A stretch of DNA of 64,000 nt from Streptomyces sp. ERV7 (GTDB taxonomy: Bacteria > Actinomycetota > Actinomycetes > Streptomycetales > Streptomycetaceae). The notes under the pieces were generated by a model. The model made no database searches and was not told the origin of the DNA. It worked only from the letters and a program-made list of their open reading frames with translations. Location of the stretch: NCBI RefSeq assembly GCF_001653515.1, contig NZ_LYOY01000001.1, forward strand, positions 992,001 through 1,056,000, written 5' to 3'. Made by a program: the position numbers and the translations under genes. Within the stretch, counting starts at the first letter, position 1. Each line of letters begins with the position of its first letter. Shown here one piece after another: positions 20,756 through 29,245 of the stretch.

Positions 20756-22366
20756 ATGACCACCCTGCAGAGCGTCCCTGCCCTTGGGACGCACCCGGCC
20801 TCCGGCTCCCACCCGAGCCGCGCCGAAACTCGGGAGCAGCTTTCCAAGGCGACGTACGACCTCCTGGTGATCGGCGGCGGCATCCTGGGCATCTCCACCG
20901 CCTGGCACGCCGCGCAGTCCGGGCTGCGGGTGGCCCTGGTGGACGCCGGCGACTTCGCCGGCGCCACCTCCTCGGCCTCCTCCAAGCTCCTCCACGGCGG
21001 TCTGCGCTACCTGCAGACCGGCGCGGTGAAGCTGGTGGCCGAGAACCACTTCGAGCGGCGTGCGGTGTCGCGTCAGGTGGCACCGCACCTCGCCAACCCG
21101 CTCACCTTCTACCTGCCCGTCTACAAGGGCGGCCCGCACGGCGCGGCCAAGCTCGGCGCGGGCGTCTTCGCCTACTCGGCGCTGTCCGCCTTCGGTGACG
21201 GCGTCGGCCACCTGCTCTCCCCCTCCAAGGCCGCGCAGGACGTGCCGGAGCTGCGCACGGACAACCTCAAGGCCGTGGCCGTGTACGGCGACGACCAGAT
21301 GAACGACGCGCGCATGGCCCTGATGACCGTCCGCGCCGCCGTGGACGCGGGCGCCGCGGTGCTCAACCACTCCGAGGTCACCGGGCTGCGCTTCACCAAG
21401 GGCCGGGTCACCGGCGCCGATCTGCGCGACCGCCTCTCGGGCGACGAGTTCGGCGTCAACGCCCGACTGGTGCTGAACGCGACCGGCCCCTGGGTCGACC
21501 ACCTGCGCAAGATGGAGGACCCCGACGCGGCTCCCTCCATCCGGCTGTCCAAGGGCGCGCACCTGGTCCTCAAGCGCACCTCCCCCTGGAAGGCCGCGCT
21601 CGCGACCCCGATCGACAAGTACCGCATCACCTTCGCCCTGCCGTGGGAGGACATGCTCCTGCTCGGCACCACGGACGAGGAGTTCGAGGGCGATCCGGCG
21701 GACGTCGCGGTCACCGAGGCGGACACCGCGCAGATCCTGGACGAGGCCGCGTTCTCGATCCGCGACCAGCAGCTGTCGCGCGATCTGATCACCTACTCCT
21801 TCGCCGGTCTGCGGGTGCTTCCGGGCGGTCCCGGCGACACCTCCAAGGCCAAGCGCGAGACGGTCGTCACCGAGGGCCGCGGCGGCATGCTGTCGGTCGC
21901 CGGCGGCAAGTGGACGACCTTCCGCCACATCGGCCGTACGGTGATGCAGAAGCTGGAGCAGCTTCCGGGCCGTCCGCTCGGTGACGACTTCGAGCCCATC
22001 TCCTCGCTCCCCGGCAAGCTGCCGCTGCCCGGGATAGCCAACCCGCGCGCCGTCGCCCACCGTCTGATGGTGGACGGCCCGGCGCCCGGCCCGCGGATGG
22101 CCGCCGACACCGCCAAGCACCTCGCCACGCACTACGGCTCGCTGTCCTTCGACATCGCGCGCCTGGCCAACGAGGACGCGGCGCTGGCCGAGCGGATCCA
22201 CCCGGACGCCCCGGAGATCTGGGCGCAGGTCGTCTACGCGCGCGACCACGAGTGGGCCGAGACGGCCGACGACGTGCTGCGCCGCCGCACCACGCTCACG
22301 ATCCGGGGCCTGGCCACGGACGAGATCCGCGGCAAGGTCGACGACCTGCTCGGCAAGAAGAACTGA
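20756..22366 (+). CDS. glpD: FAD-dependent glycerol-3-phosphate dehydrogenase
   Basis: Oxidises glycerol-3-phosphate to dihydroxyacetone phosphate and passes electrons through FAD to the respiratory chain at the membrane. 536 aa. The Rossmann motif YDLLVIGGGILGISTAWHA starts near residue 35, and ATSSASSKLLHGGLRYLQ is the family active-site segment. GGKWTTFRHIG is the C-terminal FAD contact. The C-terminal domain is the DAO_C type (ETADDVLRRRTTL). ATG at 20756 has AGGAG about 9 nt upstream, inside the end of glpK. Last gene of the operon, followed by a strong terminator. Confidence 0.97.
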   Translation: MTTLQSVPALGTHPASGSHPSRAETREQLSKATYDLLVIGGGILGISTAWHAAQSGLRVALVDAGDFAGATSSASSKLLHGGLRYLQTGAVKLVAENHFERRAVSRQVAPHLANPLTFYLPVYKGGPHGAAKLGAGVFAYSALSAFGDGVGHLLSPSKAAQDVPELRTDNLKAVAVYGDDQMNDARMALMTVRAAVDAGAAVLNHSEVTGLRFTKGRVTGADLRDRLSGDEFGVNARLVLNATGPWVDHLRKMEDPDAAPSIRLSKGAHLVLKRTSPWKAALATPIDKYRITFALPWEDMLLLGTTDEEFEGDPADVAVTEADTAQILDEAAFSIRDQQLSRDLITYSFAGLRVLPGGPGDTSKAKRETVVTEGRGGMLSVAGGKWTTFRHIGRTVMQKLEQLPGRPLGDDFEPISSLPGKLPLPGIANPRAVAHRLMVDGPAPGPRMAADTAKHLATHYGSLSFDIARLANEDAALAERIHPDAPEIWAQVVYARDHEWAETADDVLRRRTTLTIRGLATDEIRGKVDDLLGKKN

Positions 22367-22394
22367 CGTATAGTTAGTCCGGCCAGTCAGCCGG

Positions 22395-22428
22395 AAGGGG
22401 CGGTTCCCACGGGGGGAGCCGCCCCTTT
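22395..22428 (+). terminator. Terminator of the glycerol operon
   Basis: AAGGGGCGGTTCCC pairs with GGGAGCCGCCCCTT (one G-T wobble), followed by TTCG, 28 bases past the glpD stop. Confidence 0.85.
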
Positions 22429-22453
22429 CGTATGCGCCGACGCGGATCGGACG

Positions 22454-22484
22454 CATAATGGGGACCGATTCATCGGATGTATGG
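22454..22484 (+). promoter_or_regulatory. Promoter and palindromic operator of FadR-type gene
   Basis: CATAAT at 22454-22459 is a -10-like box. TTCATCGGATGTATGG at 22469-22484 follows, at or just after the likely transcription start and touching the ribosome site GGAGG. CATC-G-GATG is a perfect palindrome. A 14/15 match occurs at 29007-29021 before the fuconate dehydratase operon, suggesting autoregulation plus control of that operon. Confidence 0.6.
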
Positions 22485-22494
22485 AGGTCGCCCC

Positions 22495-23166
22495 ATGGCA
22501 GTCACCGACGAGGCCATCGAGAAGATCAAGGAAATGATCGTCTCCGGTGCGCTGCGCCCGGGCGACCGGCTGCCCAAGGAGAGCGAACTCGCCGCCGAGC
22601 TCGGTCTGTCCAGGAACTCGCTCCGGGAGGCCGTCCGCGCGCTCTCCCTGATCCGCATCCTGGACGTACGCCAGGGCGACGGTACGTATGTGACCAGCCT
22701 GGACCCCCAGTTGCTCCTTGAGGCGATGAGCTTCGTCGTGGACTTCCACCGCGACGACACGGTCCTGGAGTTCCTGGCGGTGCGGCGGATCCTGGAGCCG
22801 GCGGCGACCGCGATGGCGGCCGCCCGGATCGAGGACGCGGAACTGGACGCGCTCACCGCCCAGTTGGACGCGCTCGGCCCCGAGCCGTCGGTGGAGGAGC
22901 TGGTCGCCTGCGATCTGGAGTTCCACCGGGGAATCGTGCAGAGCGCCGGGAACTCGGTGCTCTGCTCCCTCCTGGACGGCCTCTCCGGCCCCACCACCCG
23001 GGCCCGGGTGTGGCGCGGCCTCACCCAGGAGGACGCGGTGGCCCGCACCCTGCACGAGCACCGCGCGATCCTCGCGGCCCTGCGCGACCGTGACGCGGAG
23101 GCGGCACGGTCCTGGGCGACGGTCCACATCGCGAGCGTGGAGCAGTGGTTGCGGTCGACGTTGTAG
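22495..23166 (+). CDS. FadR-subfamily GntR regulator, probable fucose-operon regulator
   Basis: 223-aa transcription factor. The winged helix at residues about 5-70 includes LPKESELAAELGLSRNSLREAVRALSLIRI and RQGDGTYV. The helical FCD ligand domain holds EFLAVRRILEPAATAMAAA, CDLEFHRGIVQSAGN and HEHRAILAALRDRD, whose Asp and His residues usually bind a metal that contacts carboxylate effectors. ATG at 22495 has GGAGG upstream. It is convergent with the L-fucose-type operon and shares an operator-like element with it, so a sugar acid such as fuconate or a later intermediate is a reasonable but unproven effector. Confidence 0.9.
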   Translation: MAVTDEAIEKIKEMIVSGALRPGDRLPKESELAAELGLSRNSLREAVRALSLIRILDVRQGDGTYVTSLDPQLLLEAMSFVVDFHRDDTVLEFLAVRRILEPAATAMAAARIEDAELDALTAQLDALGPEPSVEELVACDLEFHRGIVQSAGNSVLCSLLDGLSGPTTRARVWRGLTQEDAVARTLHEHRAILAALRDRDAEAARSWATVHIASVEQWLRSTL

Positions 23167-23202
23167 GGGGCGGCGTCCGCAGACGAAGCACCACGCCCCC
23201 TA
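23164..23202. terminator. Hairpin built on both stop codons
   Basis: TAGGGGGCG (23164-23172) pairs perfectly with CGCCCCCTA (23194-23202). The arms contain the stop codons of both convergent genes, so one hairpin can end both transcripts. Confidence 0.6.
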
Positions 23203-24225
23203 GTCCTGCTTCTCGCCGCTCGCGAAGCGTGAGATCACCAGCGCGACGATGATGATCGCCCCGTTCAGGAACTGGTTCCACAGTGCGGGCACCCCGCCCA
23301 GGGTCATCACATTGACCACCAGTTGCAGCGTCAGTACGCCCGTGAGCGCGCCGAACAGCGTGCCCCGGCCGCCCTTGAGGCTGATCCCGCCGATCACCGC
23401 CGCCGCGAACACCTGGAAGATCCAGCCGTTGCCCTGGGTCGCGGCCACCGAGCCGTAGTGGCCGGTGTAGAGGATCCCCGCGAACGCGGCGAGCAGGCCG
23501 CCGATCGCGAGCACCGCCCAGGTGATCCGGTCCACCCGGATCCCGGCCGCCCGCGCCGCCTCCGGGTTGCCCCCGATCGCGTACAGCGCCCGCCCGTGGC
23601 GCAGCCAGGCGAGTGCGGCGCCGCCGGCGGCGAAGAGGGCCAGACAGATCCAGACGGCGGCCGGGGCGCCCAGCCACTCCGTCTTGCCGAGGTAGCGGAA
23701 GGACTCCGGCACCTCGGTGATCGACTTGCCCTCGGTGATGCCGACATGGAGGCCGCGCAGCATCGTCAGCATGCCGAGGGTGGCGATGAACCCGTTGACG
23801 TTCAGCTTCAGCATCAGGAAGCCGTTGACCGCGCCGATCACCAGGCCCACCAGGAGGCAGAGCGGGATCGCCGTCCAGGTCGGCAGCAGGCCGAGCCCCG
23901 CGAACCGGCCGCCCTCCGAAGGCAGCACCAGCCACATCGCGACCACCGGCGCGATCCCGATGGTGGACTCCAGGGAGAGGTCCATCCGGCCGCAGATGAG
24001 GATCAGCGCCTGCCCGAGCACCAGCAGGCTCAGCTCGGAGGACTGCTGGATCACGCTGATCAGGTTGTCCGACGTGAGGAAGACCGGCGAGACGACGAAG
24101 CCGATCACCATCAGCACCAGGATCACCGGGACCAGCGAGAAGTCGCTCCAGCGCACCTGCGCGAGCCGCCGCAGCGCGCCCGCGCCCGTCACCTCGGCGG
24201 GCGCCGTCGTCACCGTCTCGGTCAT
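23200..24225 (-). CDS. Sugar ABC transporter permease (RbsC/BPD_transp_2 family)
   Basis: 341-aa inner membrane protein forming the channel of a ribose-type ABC importer. Multiple hydrophobic spans; family motifs are LVLGQALILICGRMDLSLES, GAVNGFLMLKLNVNGFIATLGM, AIGGNPEAARAAGI (the ATPase coupling loop) and AAAVIGGISLKGGRGT. ATG at 24225 overlaps the stop of the ATPase gene as ATGA, so it is translationally coupled. Last gene of the operon fucD - SDR - binding protein - ATPase - permease. Only one permease is encoded, as in ribose-type systems where it homodimerises. The operon context suggests L-fucose or a related deoxyhexose or sugar acid as substrate. Confidence 0.92.
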   Translation of the reverse strand: MTETVTTAPAEVTGAGALRRLAQVRWSDFSLVPVILVLMVIGFVVSPVFLTSDNLISVIQQSSELSLLVLGQALILICGRMDLSLESTIGIAPVVAMWLVLPSEGGRFAGLGLLPTWTAIPLCLLVGLVIGAVNGFLMLKLNVNGFIATLGMLTMLRGLHVGITEGKSITEVPESFRYLGKTEWLGAPAAVWICLALFAAGGAALAWLRHGRALYAIGGNPEAARAAGIRVDRITWAVLAIGGLLAAFAGILYTGHYGSVAATQGNGWIFQVFAAAVIGGISLKGGRGTLFGALTGVLTLQLVVNVMTLGGVPALWNQFLNGAIIIVALVISRFASGEKQD

Positions 24226-25724
24226 GGCCGCTCCCCCACACCTTCCATGGCGGCGACCAGGTCCCGGTCGGTCCACCCGCTGTCGTATTCGGCGACGACC
24301 CGTCCGTGGAACAGGGCGAGCACCCGGTCGCACACCCGCAGGTCGTCCAGCTCGTCGGAGACGATCACGGCGGCGTTCCCCTCGTCGGCCACCCGGCGCA
24401 CCACCGCGAGCAGCGCCTCCTTGGACTTCACGTCGACGCCGGCGGTGGGGCGCACCGCGACCAGCGCCACCGGTCTCCTGGCCAGCGCCCGCGCCACCAC
24501 GACCTTCTGCTGGTTGCCGCCGGAGAGCCCGGACACCGGCTGTCCGGGCCCCCGGGTCTTGATGTCGAGCGAGGCGATCATCGACCGTGCGAACTCCCTC
24601 GTACGGGAGGGCAGTACGGTCCCCCACGGCCCGAGCTGGTCGGTGACCGTGAGCGTGGCGTTCTCGGCGACCGAGCGCCCGGGCACCAGGCCCTGGCGGT
24701 GCCGGTCCTCGGGGATGTAGCCGATGCCCGCGTCGAGCGCGTGCGGCACGCTGCCGGGCCGCACCGCTCTCCCCCGCACCGCGATCCGGCCCGCGCTCGC
24801 CCGCCGCATCCCGGCCAGGGTCTCGCCGAGCGCGGTGTTCCCGCTGGCGGCGGCCCCCGCGAGGCCGAGCACCTCGCCGGGGCGCACCGCGAGGTCGAGC
24901 GGCTCGAACTCGCCGTCCAGGGCGAGCCCTTCCACCGTCAGGACCGGGGCCGCGTCCGAGGAGCGCACCGCACGGGCACCCGTGCGCCGCGAGGCCCCGC
25001 CGCCCGTCTCGCCGGTCATCGCCGCCACCAGGTCGTCCTTGGCGAGCTCGGCCACCGGCGCGGTCAGCACGTGCCGGGCGTCGCGGTAGACGGTGACGGC
25101 GGTGCACAGCTCGTACACCTCCTGGAGGTGGTGCGAGATGAAGAGGAACGCCACGCCCTGGGCCTGGAGCTCGCGCAGCTTGGTGAACAGCCGCTGGATG
25201 CCGCGCGCGTCCAGCTGGGCGGTCGGCTCGTCCAGGACGATCAGCCGGGCGCCGAAGGACAGCGCGCGGGCGATCTCCACGAACTGGCGCTGCTCCACGG
25301 TCAGTTCCCGGGCGCGTACGTCCGGGTCGACGTTCACCCCGTACTCGGCGAGCAGCTCCGCCGCGCGGCGCCGCAGCCGGCCCCAGCGGATCGGTCCGGC
25401 CTCGAACCGGTTGAGGAAGAGGTTCTCGGCGACGGTCAGCTCCGGGACGACCATGGACCGCTGGTAGACGCACGCGACCTTGGACTGCCAGGCGGCCCGG
25501 TCGCCGAACGCGGGCGCGGGCGCCCCGCCGAAGGCCACCGTGCCGGCGTCCGGCCGGTGCAGTCCGGTGACCACGCCGACCAGGGTCGACTTGCCCGCGC
25601 CGTTGCGGCCGACGAGCGCGTGGGACTCGCCGGGCCGCACGGTCAGCGCGACCGAGTCGAGCGCCAGGGTCGGCCCGAAGCGCTTGACGATCCCCCGGGC
25701 GTCCAGGGCGGGCTCGGCGCTCAC
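24222..25724 (-). CDS. Sugar ABC transporter ATP-binding protein (RbsA-like, two NBDs)
   Basis: 500-aa tandem ATPase energising the ribose-type importer. First domain: Walker A GRNGAGKST, signature ELTVEQRQFVEIARALS, Walker B LIVLDEPTAQLD. The second domain is the usual degenerate copy: AAASGNTALG replaces a full P-loop, then VSGLSGGNQQKVVVARALARRP and a weak Walker B VALVAVRPTAGVDV, where the normal DEPT reads RPT. GTG at 25724 lies 2 nt past the stop of the binding-protein gene; an in-frame start at 25757 would overlap it. The loss of DEPT in the second domain is consistent with a non-hydrolytic half. Confidence 0.92.
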   Translation of the reverse strand: MSAEPALDARGIVKRFGPTLALDSVALTVRPGESHALVGRNGAGKSTLVGVVTGLHRPDAGTVAFGGAPAPAFGDRAAWQSKVACVYQRSMVVPELTVAENLFLNRFEAGPIRWGRLRRRAAELLAEYGVNVDPDVRARELTVEQRQFVEIARALSFGARLIVLDEPTAQLDARGIQRLFTKLRELQAQGVAFLFISHHLQEVYELCTAVTVYRDARHVLTAPVAELAKDDLVAAMTGETGGGASRRTGARAVRSSDAAPVLTVEGLALDGEFEPLDLAVRPGEVLGLAGAAASGNTALGETLAGMRRASAGRIAVRGRAVRPGSVPHALDAGIGYIPEDRHRQGLVPGRSVAENATLTVTDQLGPWGTVLPSRTREFARSMIASLDIKTRGPGQPVSGLSGGNQQKVVVARALARRPVALVAVRPTAGVDVKSKEALLAVVRRVADEGNAAVIVSDELDDLRVCDRVLALFHGRVVAEYDSGWTDRDLVAAMEGVGERP

Positions 25725-25726
25725 GG

Positions 25727-26764
25727 TCAGCCCTTCTTCTGGAGCTGGTTGGCCCACAGCGCCGGGTCACCGGCGTTGGCCCGGGTCACCAGGGGCGCCG
25801 GGAGCTGGTCCTCGTAGCCGCCGGGGATCTTGACGATGGTGGAGCCGTGGTCGGTCGGGCCCGCCTTGAAGGTCTTCCCGTCCAGGGCCGCCTTCGCGTA
25901 GTACAGCGCGTACTTGGCGTAGAGGTCGGCGGGCTGGGAGACAGTGGCGTCGATCTTCCCGGCCTTGATGGCGTCGAGCTCCTCGGGGATGCCGTCGTTG
26001 GAGACGATGGTGATGTGGCCGGGGCCGCCCGGCGGCTTCATCAGGTGCTTCTGCTCCAGGAGGGCGAGGGTGGGCTGCAGGAAGACGCCGCCCGCCTGCA
26101 TGTAGATGCCGTTCAGGTCGGGGTGGGCGGCGAGGGTCGACTGGAGCTTGGCGGAGGCGACGTCGCCCTTCCAGTCGGTGGCCAGCTCGAAGACCTGGAT
26201 GCCGGGGTAGTCCTTGGCCATACAGGCCTTGAACGCCTGGGAGCGGTCGCGGCCGTTGATGGAGGACAGATCGCCCTGGAACTCGGCGACCTTGCCCTTG
26301 CCGTCGAGCTGCTTGCCGAGGAACGCGCAGGCCTTCTCGCCGTACGCCTTGTTGTCGGCCCGTACGACCATGTAGACGTCGCCCTTGTCGGGGCGGGTGT
26401 CGACGCTGACGACCGGGATCTTCCTGCTGTGCAGGGTCTCCAGCGTCGAGGCGACCGCGCCGGTGTCCTGCGGGGCCATGATCACGGCCTTGGCGCCCCG
26501 GTCCATGAAGGCGGTGACGTTGGCGACGAGCTTGCCGATGTCGTTCTGGGAGTTGGTGAGGGGCAGCGCGGAGACCTCGCCCGCCTTCGTGCCCTTCTGT
26601 ATGTACTGCTGGTAGGAGTTCCAGAAGTCGCTGTCGCTGCGCGGCAGGTCGATGCCGACCTTCTTGTCCCCGGTGCCGCCGCCGGAGTCGCGGTTGCAGC
26701 CCGCCAGCGCCCCGGCCGCCAGAAGTACGCAGCAGGCGGCGGCAGTTGTCGTACGCACTCTCAT
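25727..26764 (-). CDS. Sugar-binding lipoprotein of ribose-type ABC importer
   Basis: 345-aa periplasmic-binding-like protein (Peripla_BP_4). The signal peptide ends ALAGC, so it is lipid-anchored outside the membrane. The mature part has the two-lobed fold with IPVVSVDTRP, the acid loop DLSSINGRDRSQAF and HITIVSNDGIPEELDAIKAG. ATG at 26764 follows AAGGA. It is the third gene of the operon, 25 bp after the SDR gene. Ligand is inferred from its neighbours to be L-fucose or a related sugar. Confidence 0.9.
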   Translation of the reverse strand: MRVRTTTAAACCVLLAAGALAGCNRDSGGGTGDKKVGIDLPRSDSDFWNSYQQYIQKGTKAGEVSALPLTNSQNDIGKLVANVTAFMDRGAKAVIMAPQDTGAVASTLETLHSRKIPVVSVDTRPDKGDVYMVVRADNKAYGEKACAFLGKQLDGKGKVAEFQGDLSSINGRDRSQAFKACMAKDYPGIQVFELATDWKGDVASAKLQSTLAAHPDLNGIYMQAGGVFLQPTLALLEQKHLMKPPGGPGHITIVSNDGIPEELDAIKAGKIDATVSQPADLYAKYALYYAKAALDGKTFKAGPTDHGSTIVKIPGGYEDQLPAPLVTRANAGDPALWANQLQKKG

Positions 26765-26789
26765 GGTGGTGTCCTTCGCGGTTCGCGGC

Positions 26790-27596
26790 TCAGTGGGTGG
26801 GGCGCGGGCGCAGTCCCTGCATACCGCCGTCGACGGCCAGGGCGCTGCCGGTGACGCAGGAGGCGGCCGGGCTCGCCAGATACGCGATGGCGGCGGCCAC
26901 CTCGTCGGCGGTGACCAGCCGTCCCAGGGGCTGGCGGGCCCGCAGCGCCGCCCGCTCGGCCTCCGGGTCCTCGGCTCCGGCGAGCAGCCGGGCCACCCAC
27001 GGGGTGTCCGCCGTGCCCGGGTTGACGCAGTTCACCCGGATCCCCTCGGCCACGTGGTCGGCGGCCATGGCGAGGGTGAGGGAGAGCACCGCGCCCTTGG
27101 CGGCGCTGTACAGGGCGCGCTGGGGCAGCCCCGCGGTGGCGGCGATCGAGCAGGTGTGGGTGATCGAGACGTGGCCGGGCCGCTCCCGGGCCGCGAGGCG
27201 CAGATGCGGCAGCGCGTGGCGGGCGACGCGGACCATGCCGAGGACGTTGACGTCCAGGACGCGGTGCCACTCTGCGTCGTCGTTGTCCTCCACGGTGCCG
27301 GTGGCGCCGATCCCGGCGTTGGAGACGAGTGTGTGCAGGGCGCCGAACTCCCGCGCGGCCCGGCCCACCGCCTCCCGTACGCCCGTGTCGTCGGTGACGT
27401 CGGCCGCCAGGGCGAGGGTGCCGTGCGGGGCGCCCTCGACGTCCCGGTCCAGTACGGCGACGCGGGCGCCCCGGGCGACGAGCAGCCCGGCGGTGGCCGC
27501 GCCGATCCCGGAGGCGCCGCCGGTGACCAGTGCGGCCATTCCGGCGAAGTCCCGGGGGGCCGCGCCGGATGCGGTGAACTCCCGCGGGGTGCTCAT
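26790..27596 (-). CDS. Short-chain dehydrogenase, likely 2-keto-3-deoxy-L-fuconate dehydrogenase
   Basis: 268-aa NAD(P)-dependent oxidoreductase. Cofactor motif is [16 protein letters not shown] near residue 22, LVSNAGIG is the NAG motif, and the catalytic set is Ser in [12 protein letters not shown] with YSAAK. ATG at 27596 overlaps the fucD stop as ATGA. An SDR immediately after fuconate dehydratase matches the Xanthomonas-type pathway, in which an SDR oxidises 2-keto-3-deoxy-L-fuconate; that substrate is inferred from context. L-fucose dehydrogenase of the SDR type is an alternative. The next enzyme, a diketo-acid hydrolase, is not visible in this window. Confidence 0.85.
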   Translation of the reverse strand: MSTPREFTASGAAPRDFAGMAALVTGGASGIGAATAGLLVARGARVAVLDRDVEGAPHGTLALAADVTDDTGVREAVGRAAREFGALHTLVSNAGIGATGTVEDNDDAEWHRVLDVNVLGMVRVARHALPHLRLAARERPGHVSITHTCSIAATAGLPQRALYSAAKGAVLSLTLAMAADHVAEGIRVNCVNPGTADTPWVARLLAGAEDPEAERAALRARQPLGRLVTADEVAAAIAYLASPAASCVTGSALAVDGGMQGLRPRPTH

Positions 27597-28918
27597 GAGA
27601 TGACCTCCTGGGCCGGGCGGCGGGCCCGCCACCGGGGTCCGTCCGGGTAGCGGTAGGCGGCGATCGACTCGGGGCGCATCCGGGCCGAGAAGCCCGGGGC
27701 GCGGGGGGCCCGGTAGCGTCCGGCCTCGATGACGGCCGGGTCGGTGAAGTGCTCGTGGAGATGGTCGACGTACTCGATGACCCGGTCCTCGCGGGTGCCG
27801 GAGACGGCCACGTAGTCGAACATGGCCAGGTGCTGGACGAGTTCGCACAGGCCCACGCCGCCCGCGTGCGGGCAGACGGGGACGCCGTACTTGGCGGCGA
27901 GCAGCAGGATCGCCAGGTTCTCGTTGACACCGGAGACCCGGGCCGCGTCGATCTGTACGAAGTCGACCGCGCCGGCCTGGAGGAGCTGCTTGAACACGAC
28001 CCGGTTGGCGACGTGTTCCCCGGTGGCGACCTTCACCGGCTGCCCGGCCCGTACGGCCGCATGCCCCAGGACGTCGTCGGGGCTGGTGGGCTCCTCGATC
28101 CAGTGCGGGGCGTACGGAGCGAGCGCGGCCATCCAGCGCAGCGCGTCCGGCACGTCCCAGCGCTGGTTGGCGTCGACGGCGATACGGACGCCGGGCCCGA
28201 CCGCGGCGCGGGCGAGCCTCAGCCGCCGTACGTCGTCGTCGAGGTCGGCGCCGACCTTCAGCTTGATCTGCGCGAAGCCGTCCGCGACCGCCTCCTTGGC
28301 GAGCCGGACCAGCTTGGCGTCGTCGTAGCCGAGCCAGCCGGGCGAGGTGGTGTAGGCGGGGTAGCCCTCGGCGCGCAGCAGCCGGGCCCGCTCGGCGCGG
28401 CCCGGTTCGGCGGCGCGCAGCAGATCGAGCGCCTCCTGCCGGGTCAGTACGTCGGTGAGGTAGCGGAAGTCGACGAGGGAGACCAGCTCCTCGGGCGTCA
28501 TCGTGGCCAGGAACTCCCAGACGGGCACCCCGGCGGAGGTCGCGGCCAGGTCCCAGGCGGCGTTGACGACCGCCCCGGCCGCCATGTGGATGACGCCCTT
28601 CTCCGGGCCGAGCCAGCGCAACTGCGAGTCATGGGTGAGGTCGTGGTGGAGGGCGGCGAGGTCGGCGGCGTACCTGGGCGCCGGGCGGCCCACCACGTAC
28701 GGCCGCAGCGCCTCGATGGCGGCGGCGGTCACCTCGTTGCCCCGGCCGATGGTGAACACGAAGCCGTGGCCCTCGGTGCGGGCCGGGCCGTCGGTGCGCA
28801 GCACCACATAGGCGGCCGAGTAGTCCGGGTCGGGGTTCATCGCGTCCGAGCCGTCGAGCTGCTCCGAGGTGGGGAAGCGGATGTCGTATACGTCGAACCC
28901 GGTGACACTCGGCCTCAT
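27593..28918 (-). CDS. fucD: L-fuconate dehydratase (enolase superfamily)
   Basis: Dehydrates L-fuconate to 2-keto-3-deoxy-L-fuconate. 441 aa, the length of bacterial FucD and human ENOSF1. Enolase-superfamily catalytic set: Lys pair in [15 protein letters not shown], metal ligands in [23 protein letters not shown] and [10 protein letters not shown], and the active-site His in [16 protein letters not shown], the last being characteristic of fuconate dehydratases. ATG at 28918 starts the operon, about 100 nt after a promoter and three CATCCGA repeats. The gene ends in a 4-nt overlap with the SDR gene. Confidence 0.93.
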   Translation of the reverse strand: MRPSVTGFDVYDIRFPTSEQLDGSDAMNPDPDYSAAYVVLRTDGPARTEGHGFVFTIGRGNEVTAAAIEALRPYVVGRPAPRYAADLAALHHDLTHDSQLRWLGPEKGVIHMAAGAVVNAAWDLAATSAGVPVWEFLATMTPEELVSLVDFRYLTDVLTRQEALDLLRAAEPGRAERARLLRAEGYPAYTTSPGWLGYDDAKLVRLAKEAVADGFAQIKLKVGADLDDDVRRLRLARAAVGPGVRIAVDANQRWDVPDALRWMAALAPYAPHWIEEPTSPDDVLGHAAVRAGQPVKVATGEHVANRVVFKQLLQAGAVDFVQIDAARVSGVNENLAILLLAAKYGVPVCPHAGGVGLCELVQHLAMFDYVAVSGTREDRVIEYVDHLHEHFTDPAVIEAGRYRAPRAPGFSARMRPESIAAYRYPDGPRWRARRPAQEVIS

Positions 28919-29245
28919 GCACGCCCCCTGTGGCTGAGTCCCGTCTGAAGAACTCTTGCGACGAACTTCTGCTCGAACATCCGACCTCTCATCCGACCTC
29001 GCAGGGTCATCCGATGTATGGGGATGTATAGCGCCGCAAGAGCGCCACAGTCCAGGGTCGGGACGGAACTTTTCCGCGCACAGCTCGGATGAATCACGAG
29101 AGAGATCGCGCTGTGCCCCGGCTGCTGCCCGTTCATGCGGGGATCACTCCGGCGTGGACCGTGCCGTGCACGGGGGCTGCGGCGGGGTAGTGCTGAAGCC
29201 GTAAGGTTGGGGCGTACGCAAGAGAACTTCGGAGGGAGGCACTGG
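28919..29245 (-). promoter_or_regulatory. Fucose-operon control region and divergent PAC2 promoter region
   Basis: On the minus strand -35-like TGGACT (29049-29054) and -10-like TATACA (29025-29030) are 18 nt apart. Just downstream are three CATCCGA copies at 28978-28984, 28990-28996 and 29008-29014; the last extends to CATCCGATGTATGG (29008-29021), matching the element before the FadR-type gene at 22469-22484. This fits a repressor bound over the transcription start. Toward the PAC2 gene, TAAGGT at 29202-29207 is a possible -10. Confidence 0.6.
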
